Source: Ruminococcus flavefaciens (GTDB lineage Bacteria > Bacillota > Clostridia > Oscillospirales > Ruminococcaceae). From it: 64,000 bases of DNA. Both the position numbers and the translations under genes were made by a program. The notes beneath the pieces are model-generated. The model did not search any database, was not told the DNA's origin, and worked only from the letters and a program-made list of their open reading frames with translations. Of the stretch, positions 59,661 to 64,000 are shown one piece after another (the stretch's first letter is position 1; each line of letters begins with the position of its first letter). Location: the NCBI GenBank assembly GCA_002309635.1, contig DBXO01000022.1:31247-95246 (forward strand). The letters run 5' to 3'.

Positions 59661-60826
59661 AAAAGTTTTTGTCAGGCAACGAGGCTTTTGCCGAGGGCAT
59701 TCGCCTTGCTCGTCCCCAGGTAATATCTGCATACCCTATAACTCCTCAGACTATCGTTGTTGAGCGTCTTTCGGAAATGGTTGAGGACGGCAGCCTCAGT
59801 GCAGAATACGTACACGTAGAATCCGAGCATTCCGCTATGTCATGCGCTATAGGAGCAAGCGCCGCAGGTGCGAGAGCTTTTACGGCTACCTCGTCACAGG
59901 GACTTCTCTACATGGCTGAGTGCCTTTACTATGCTTCGGGCGGACGTTTCCCGATTGTTATGATGAATGCGGACCGCTCCACAGCTCTGCCGTGGAATAT
60001 CTACGGTGATCAGCGTGACAGCCTTTCCCAGCTGGACAGCGGCTGGATACAGGCATATGCGGAGAATGCACAGGAAGCTCTCGACCTTGCGCTCATGAGC
60101 TACAGGATAGCTGAGGACAAGCGTGTCTCTACGCCGTTCATGGCAAATCTTGACGGCTTTGTGCTGACTCATACCTATGAAACGGTGGATATACCCGAAC
60201 GCGAGCAGGCTGACAGGTTCCTGCCGCCATATGAGACCGACAACCGCATAGATTTTGACAATCCCAGGAATATGGCTTTCTCGGCAGGACCCGATACGAA
60301 TTACATCTTCAAGTACAAGGAGCACAAGGGCGTTCTTGCCGCACGTAAGGTCATTTCAGAGACGGAAAAGGAATTCGCAGATATATTCGGAAGGAAGTAT
60401 ACAGGTCTCACCGAGGATTACCTCACCGATGATGCTGAATATATCATCGTAACCCTCGGAAGTATAGCGGGACTTTGCCGCGAAACTGCGGATAAGCTGA
60501 GAAATAAGGGCGTAAAGGCAGGAGTTGTCCGTATACGCTACATGAGACCGTTCCCGAATGAGGAAACAGCAGAGGCACTGCGTAATGCAAAGGCTTATGC
60601 CGTTCTCGAAAAGGATATCAGCTTCGGAAATGAGGGAACTGTTTTCACAAACGTGAATTCTGCACTGAAAAAGGCGGGAGTGACCGTTAAGGGCTATAAT
60701 TTCATCGGCGGACTTGGCGGAAGGAATATTTCGCCTGCCGATATTGAAAAAATATACACTGACATTGAAAAAGGCACGGAAAGCGTGAATTTTATAGGCA
60801 TAGGAGGCGAGGACAATGGCAAATAA
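59657..60826 (+). CDS. 2-oxoacid:ferredoxin oxidoreductase, alpha subunit
   Basis: A 389-residue alpha subunit. It starts FLSGNEAFAEGIRLARPQVISAYPITPQT and has EHSAMSCAIGASAAGARAFTATSSQGLLYMAECLYYASG and NADRSTALPWNIYGDQRDSL. A C-terminal transketolase-like domain (EYIIVTLGSIAGLCRETADKLRNKGVKAGVVRIRYMRPFP) ends in GGLGGRNISPADIEKI. ATG 59657 overlaps the delta stop; the frame opening at 59618 is not used. The substrate (pyruvate, branched-chain, aryl or 4-methylthio-2-oxobutyrate) cannot be read from the sequence. Confidence 0.92.
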   Translation: MKKFLSGNEAFAEGIRLARPQVISAYPITPQTIVVERLSEMVEDGSLSAEYVHVESEHSAMSCAIGASAAGARAFTATSSQGLLYMAECLYYASGGRFPIVMMNADRSTALPWNIYGDQRDSLSQLDSGWIQAYAENAQEALDLALMSYRIAEDKRVSTPFMANLDGFVLTHTYETVDIPEREQADRFLPPYETDNRIDFDNPRNMAFSAGPDTNYIFKYKEHKGVLAARKVISETEKEFADIFGRKYTGLTEDYLTDDAEYIIVTLGSIAGLCRETADKLRNKGVKAGVVRIRYMRPFPNEETAEALRNAKAYAVLEKDISFGNEGTVFTNVNSALKKAGVTVKGYNFIGGLGGRNISPADIEKIYTDIEKGTESVNFIGIGGEDNGK

Positions 60827-61709
60827 GGCTGCCGAAAGCATATCCCGTGAGGAATTCTTCTATGGTCACAAGGCATGTGCAGGCTGCGGCGGAAGTCTTG
60901 CAGTAAGAGCTGCACTCAAGGTCCTCGGACCCAATGCTGTATCTGTTCTTCCCGCAGGCTGTATGTCAGCGGTTGGCTTCAATTTCCCCCAGCTCTGCTT
61001 CTCCAACAACTCAATAATCTCCACCTTTGCAGGTACAGCTTCAATGCTTACCGGAGTTGAAGCCGGTCTCCGCGCCAGAGGGATAAAGGATTTCACAGCA
61101 GTTGGCTTTGCAGGTGACGGGGGTACTGCGGACATTGGTATACAGGCTCTTTCGGGAGCTATCGACCGCAACGACAACATCATCTATATCTGCTACGACA
61201 ATGAAGCCTATATGAATACGGGCATACAGAAAAGCGGTCTTACGCCATTCGGCGCCAGGACCACAACTACTCCCGCAGGCTCGAACATACACGGAAATAT
61301 CCGTCCAAAGAAGAATATGTTCGAGATAGTTGCCGCCCACGATATACCTTATGCTGCAACAGCGAGTGTCGGATACATCTACGACTTCATACAGAAGGTT
61401 CAGAAGGCTTCAAAAATACAGGGTACCAAATATATCCATGTTATCGCCCCATGTCCAACAGGCTGGGGAATTGCTCCCGACGAGACTGTTGATATCGCAA
61501 AGGAGGTAGTCGACTGCGGACTGTGGTATCTCGCAGAGTACGAAAATGGTGGATTCAGGCTCAATCACAGGCCGAAGGAGTTCACAGGCGTTGAGGAATA
61601 CCTTAGAAAGCAGGGACGCTTCAGACACCTGACCGCTGAAGATATACAGATAATAACAGTTTCACGTGACAAAAAGTGGGAGTTTATCAGCAAAAACTTT
61701 GCAATATGA
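60816..61709 (+). CDS. 2-oxoacid:ferredoxin oxidoreductase, beta (TPP) subunit
   Basis: A 297-residue thiamine-diphosphate-binding subunit with HKACAGCGGSLAVRAALKVLG (cluster-ligand cysteines at about 19 and 22), the TPP/Mg motif GFAGDGGTADIGIQALSGAIDRNDNIIYICYDNEAYMNTG (about 101-140) and VIAPCPTGWGI. It overlaps the alpha gene end by 11 bases. It completes the enzyme. Catalysis is reversible in vivo, so reductive carboxylation of an acyl-CoA is possible as well as oxidation. Confidence 0.93.
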   Translation: MANKAAESISREEFFYGHKACAGCGGSLAVRAALKVLGPNAVSVLPAGCMSAVGFNFPQLCFSNNSIISTFAGTASMLTGVEAGLRARGIKDFTAVGFAGDGGTADIGIQALSGAIDRNDNIIYICYDNEAYMNTGIQKSGLTPFGARTTTTPAGSNIHGNIRPKKNMFEIVAAHDIPYAATASVGYIYDFIQKVQKASKIQGTKYIHVIAPCPTGWGIAPDETVDIAKEVVDCGLWYLAEYENGGFRLNHRPKEFTGVEEYLRKQGRFRHLTAEDIQIITVSRDKKWEFISKNFAI

Positions 61710-61741
61710 TGATTATGTATCATACTCCTTAAATAAAAGGG

Positions 61742-61784
61742 AACCGCCTGATCGGGAATATTTCCGAAGATCAGGCGGTTTTCA
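61742..61784. terminator. bidirectional terminator after the oxidoreductase operon
   Basis: AACCGCCTGATC/GATCAGGCGGTT stem (61742-61753, 61769-61780) followed by TTTT, between convergent units. Confidence 0.88.
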
Positions 61785-61826
61785 CATTAAAGAGGACGAA
61801 AGGTCATTTGATTTCCTGCTGCTTTA

Positions 61827-63026
61827 TCATTGAAGTACGGAGCGGAATCTTTTCATAGCTTCTATTGTGTTCTCCTTGTTGTTGAATGCAGTCAGTCTGA
61901 ACCATTTGTCTCCGTTTTCACCAAAGCCTGCACCGGGAGTTCCCACAACGCCTGCCTTTTCGAGGAGAAAATCGAAGAACTGCCAGCTGTCCATACCGAA
62001 GGGGCACTCGAACCATATGTAAGGTGAATTTATGCCGCCTGTATACCGTATACCCAGGTCGTTCATGGTATCGGCGATTATCTTTGCATTCTCCATGTAA
62101 TGAGCTATCATGGCTTTTGCTTCTGCCATGCCTGCTTCGCTGAAAACAGCTGCGGCTGCACGCTGTACGATGTAAGGAACGCCGTTGAATTTTGTGCACT
62201 GGCGGCGGTTCCACATTTTGTTGAGACTCATTGCTCTGCCGTCACCTGAAACGGACTTTATCGCTTTCGGAACAACTGTATATCCGCAGCGTGTACCAGT
62301 AAATCCGGCAGTTTTTGACAGTGAGCAGAATTCGACCGCGCATTTCTCCGCGCCCTCGATCTCGTAGATGCTGTGCGGAAGTCCGGAGTCAGAGATAAAG
62401 CACTCGTAAGCCGAATCAAATAGGATAACGGCGTCGTTTTCAAGGGCATAGTCCACCCATTCGCGAAGCTGCTCCCTGTTATAGCAGGCGCCTGTGGGAT
62501 TGTTTGGGGAGCAGATATAGATTATATCTGCATGAATGCTTTTATCGGGCATGGGGAGAAAGTCGTTCTCTGCTGTTCCGTTTATAAATACTATATTTCT
62601 TCCGTTCATGGTATTGGTATCAACGTAAACCGGATAGACAGGGTTGGGTATCATCACGGTGTTGTCCTTTGAGAAAAGGTCAGTGATATTTCCCGTGTCG
62701 GATTTGGCTCCGTCTGATACAAATATCTCATCGGTGTCCAGCTCAACGCCGAAGCTTCTGTAATGTCCTACTACTGCCTCACGCAGGAAGTCATAGCCCT
62801 GTTCCGGGCCGTATCCGCGGAAACTTTCGGCTTTTCCCATTTCATCAGCTGCCGAATGCATAGCCTGTACAACAGTCTTTCCGAGTGGGAGGGTAACATC
62901 GCCGATACCAAGGCGTATTACAGATCTGTCAGGCTCTTTCTGCTGAAACGCTGAAACACGTTTAGCTACCTCGCTGAAGAGGTAGCTTTCCTTTAACTCT
63001 AAAAAATTTTCATTGAATTTAGCCAT
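61827..63026 (-). CDS. dapL: LL-diaminopimelate aminotransferase
   Basis: Converts tetrahydrodipicolinate directly to LL-diaminopimelate, bypassing the acyl pathways of lysine and wall synthesis. The 399-residue PLP enzyme has VIRLGIGDVTLPLG, ESFRGYGPEQGYDFLREAV, FVSDGAKSDTGNITDLF, YICSPNNPTGACYNREQL, CSLSKTAGFTGTRCGYTVVPK (PLP Lys) and KWFRLTAFNNKENTIEAMKRF. GGAGAG and the overlap with dapF set the start at 63026, six codons inside the longer frame. It is downstream of dapF in the same operon. Confidence 0.93.
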   Translation of the reverse strand: MAKFNENFLELKESYLFSEVAKRVSAFQQKEPDRSVIRLGIGDVTLPLGKTVVQAMHSAADEMGKAESFRGYGPEQGYDFLREAVVGHYRSFGVELDTDEIFVSDGAKSDTGNITDLFSKDNTVMIPNPVYPVYVDTNTMNGRNIVFINGTAENDFLPMPDKSIHADIIYICSPNNPTGACYNREQLREWVDYALENDAVILFDSAYECFISDSGLPHSIYEIEGAEKCAVEFCSLSKTAGFTGTRCGYTVVPKAIKSVSGDGRAMSLNKMWNRRQCTKFNGVPYIVQRAAAAVFSEAGMAEAKAMIAHYMENAKIIADTMNDLGIRYTGGINSPYIWFECPFGMDSWQFFDFLLEKAGVVGTPGAGFGENGDKWFRLTAFNNKENTIEAMKRFRSVLQ

Positions 63027-63864
63027 TGTAATACTCTCCGTCAAATGTAAATTCTGCGGGTCCTGTCATGTAGATATGACCGTCCTCCGCGTTCCATTCT
63101 ATAATAAGCTGACCGCCAAGCAGATCCACAGTTACCGGTTCCCGCGGACTTATACCGTTAAGACAGGCTGCTGCAACAGTTGCGCATGTACCTGTACCGC
63201 ATGCAAGTGTTTCTCCTGTTCCTCGCTCCCATACTCTCATTTTCAGATGTGTAGGGGAGAGGACGTTCACGAACTCAATATTTGCCTTGTGCGGAAAATG
63301 AATGTCCTGTTCGAAGATCCTGCCGTATTTTTCCACGTCAAATACGCTTACGTCATCGTCGATGAACGTGACCGCATGTGGGTTTCCCATTGAAACGCAG
63401 GTGAATGTGAACTCCCTGCCGGCTGCCTTAAGTAAAAGGTCTGTAACGGGGGAAGAAACTGATTTCACAGGTATCTCAGCCGCTTTTGTTATCGGGGCTC
63501 CCATATTAACTGTAAGAGTACGGGCAATGTCGTTTTCATCGGCATTAACTGTTATCAGCTTCGTGCCTGCAAGGGTCTCAACGGCTATCTGCCCCTTGTG
63601 TATAATGTCTCTGTCATAGACGTATTTTGCCACACAGCGTATGGCGTTCCCGCACATCTCCGATTCGCTGCCGTCGGGATTGAACATACGCATTTTACAG
63701 TCGGCGATGTTGCTTGGACATATGAGCACAAGTCCGTCAGAGCCTATGCCGAAGTGGCGGTCACTGACTGCGCATGCAAGCTGCTGAGGAGAGCTTACGC
63801 TCTCCTCAAAGCAGTTTATGTATACATAATCGTTGCCGCAGCCATGCATTTTAGTGAATCTCAT
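63019..63864 (-). CDS. dapF: diaminopimelate epimerase
   Basis: Epimerises LL- to meso-diaminopimelate for peptidoglycan and lysine. The 281-residue protein has FTKMHGCGNDYVYINCF, FNPDGSESEMCGNAIRCVAKYV with the first catalytic Cys, SMGNPHAVTFID, and VWERGTGETLACGTGTCATVAAAC with the second. GGAGTG precedes ATG 63864; that site overlaps the stop of the upstream glutamine synthetase gene. Stop and dapL start overlap by 8 bases. Confidence 0.95.
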   Translation of the reverse strand: MRFTKMHGCGNDYVYINCFEESVSSPQQLACAVSDRHFGIGSDGLVLICPSNIADCKMRMFNPDGSESEMCGNAIRCVAKYVYDRDIIHKGQIAVETLAGTKLITVNADENDIARTLTVNMGAPITKAAEIPVKSVSSPVTDLLLKAAGREFTFTCVSMGNPHAVTFIDDDVSVFDVEKYGRIFEQDIHFPHKANIEFVNVLSPTHLKMRVWERGTGETLACGTGTCATVAAACLNGISPREPVTVDLLGGQLIIEWNAEDGHIYMTGPAEFTFDGEYYNG

Positions 63865-63868
63865 TTTA

Positions 63869-64000
63869 TCACACTCCGAAAAGAAGCTTGTCATATGCCG
63901 GGAACGGCCAGTATGTTTCAGATGTCACAACTTCAGCCTTGTCAGCGGCGCTGCGGAGCTTATCCATAGCAGGGAGCATAGTGTCGCGGACAAATTCGGA
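63869..64000 (-). CDS. glnN: glutamine synthetase type III, C-terminal fragment (cut by window edge)
   Basis: The last 44 codons of a gene entering from beyond the window. The translation starts SEFVRDTMLPAMDKLRSAAD and ends ETYWPFPAYDKLLFGV, matching the C-terminus of type III (GlnN) glutamine synthetases, where an MR/RD..LPAM...LR helix and WPFPTY..LLF are typical. It stops four bases before dapF, so ammonium assimilation and DAP synthesis genes are probably co-transcribed. Identification rests on this short tail. Confidence 0.75.
   Translation of the reverse strand, partial: SEFVRDTMLPAMDKLRSAADKAEVVTSETYWPFPAYDKLLFGV

Overview
The window looks like chromosome from a Gram-positive, anaerobic, plant-fibre-degrading gut Firmicute, most like Ruminococcus (Oscillospiraceae). 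The basis is: strong AGGAGG-type ribosome binding sites, consensus TTGACA-17-TATAAT promoters, three secreted proteins with dockerin-type repeats, a lipoprotein GH3 glycosidase, LL-diaminopimelate aminotransferase, a type III glutamine synthetase C-terminus and a four-subunit ferredoxin-dependent 2-oxoacid oxidoreductase. The species assignment is inference. I saw no rRNA, tRNA, CRISPR array, phage or transposase.

Layout. 0-4 kb: an FtsX-type ABC permease cut by the window edge, then a lipoprotein metalloprotease. 4-10.5 kb (minus): an FMN-riboswitch-controlled riboflavin operon (ribD, ribE, ribBA, ribH) carrying three unexplained envelope genes and a translationally coupled HAD phosphatase. 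10.5-15 kb: Mrp/ApbC, MreB, RecD2. 15-23 kb (minus): acetyl- and acyltransferases, a lipoprotein, a dockerin-SH3-transglutaminase protein, an ECF sigma factor with its membrane partner, and a dockerin serpin. 23-32 kb: a GH3 lipoprotein, an Lsa-like ABC-F protein behind a uORF/attenuator leader, a secreted phosphoesterase and a GGDEF protein. 31.6-42.3 kb (plus): a complete L-arabinose locus with an AraR-type repressor, an AraC-type regulator, an ABC importer with two permeases, an FGGY kinase, araA and araD. 42-47.7 kb: a small membrane protein, a GNAT protein, nifS-nifU and a large unknown dockerin protein.

47.7-61.7 kb is the most interesting part. It appears to be a sulfur amino-acid locus. 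Three promoters share the rare -35 sequence TATTGGACA with identical spacing. They drive acyl-CoA ligase / aminotransferase / luxS, a sulfonate-type ABC importer, and a 2-oxoacid:ferredoxin oxidoreductase. A fourth unit encodes a methyltransferase, MccB, MccA and a LysR regulator. It starts with a 34-codon leader ORF containing seven Cys codons, followed directly by an intrinsic terminator whose 5' arm can pair with codons 21-24 of the leader. This is the architecture of a cysteine-sensing transcription attenuator. A second short ORF ending in Cys-Cys precedes the ABC importer, whose lipoprotein has three Cys-Cys pairs spaced 8 residues apart.

The window ends (minus) with dapL, dapF and the C-terminus of a type III glutamine synthetase. 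All functional calls rest on motifs and remembered family features; no database search was run.
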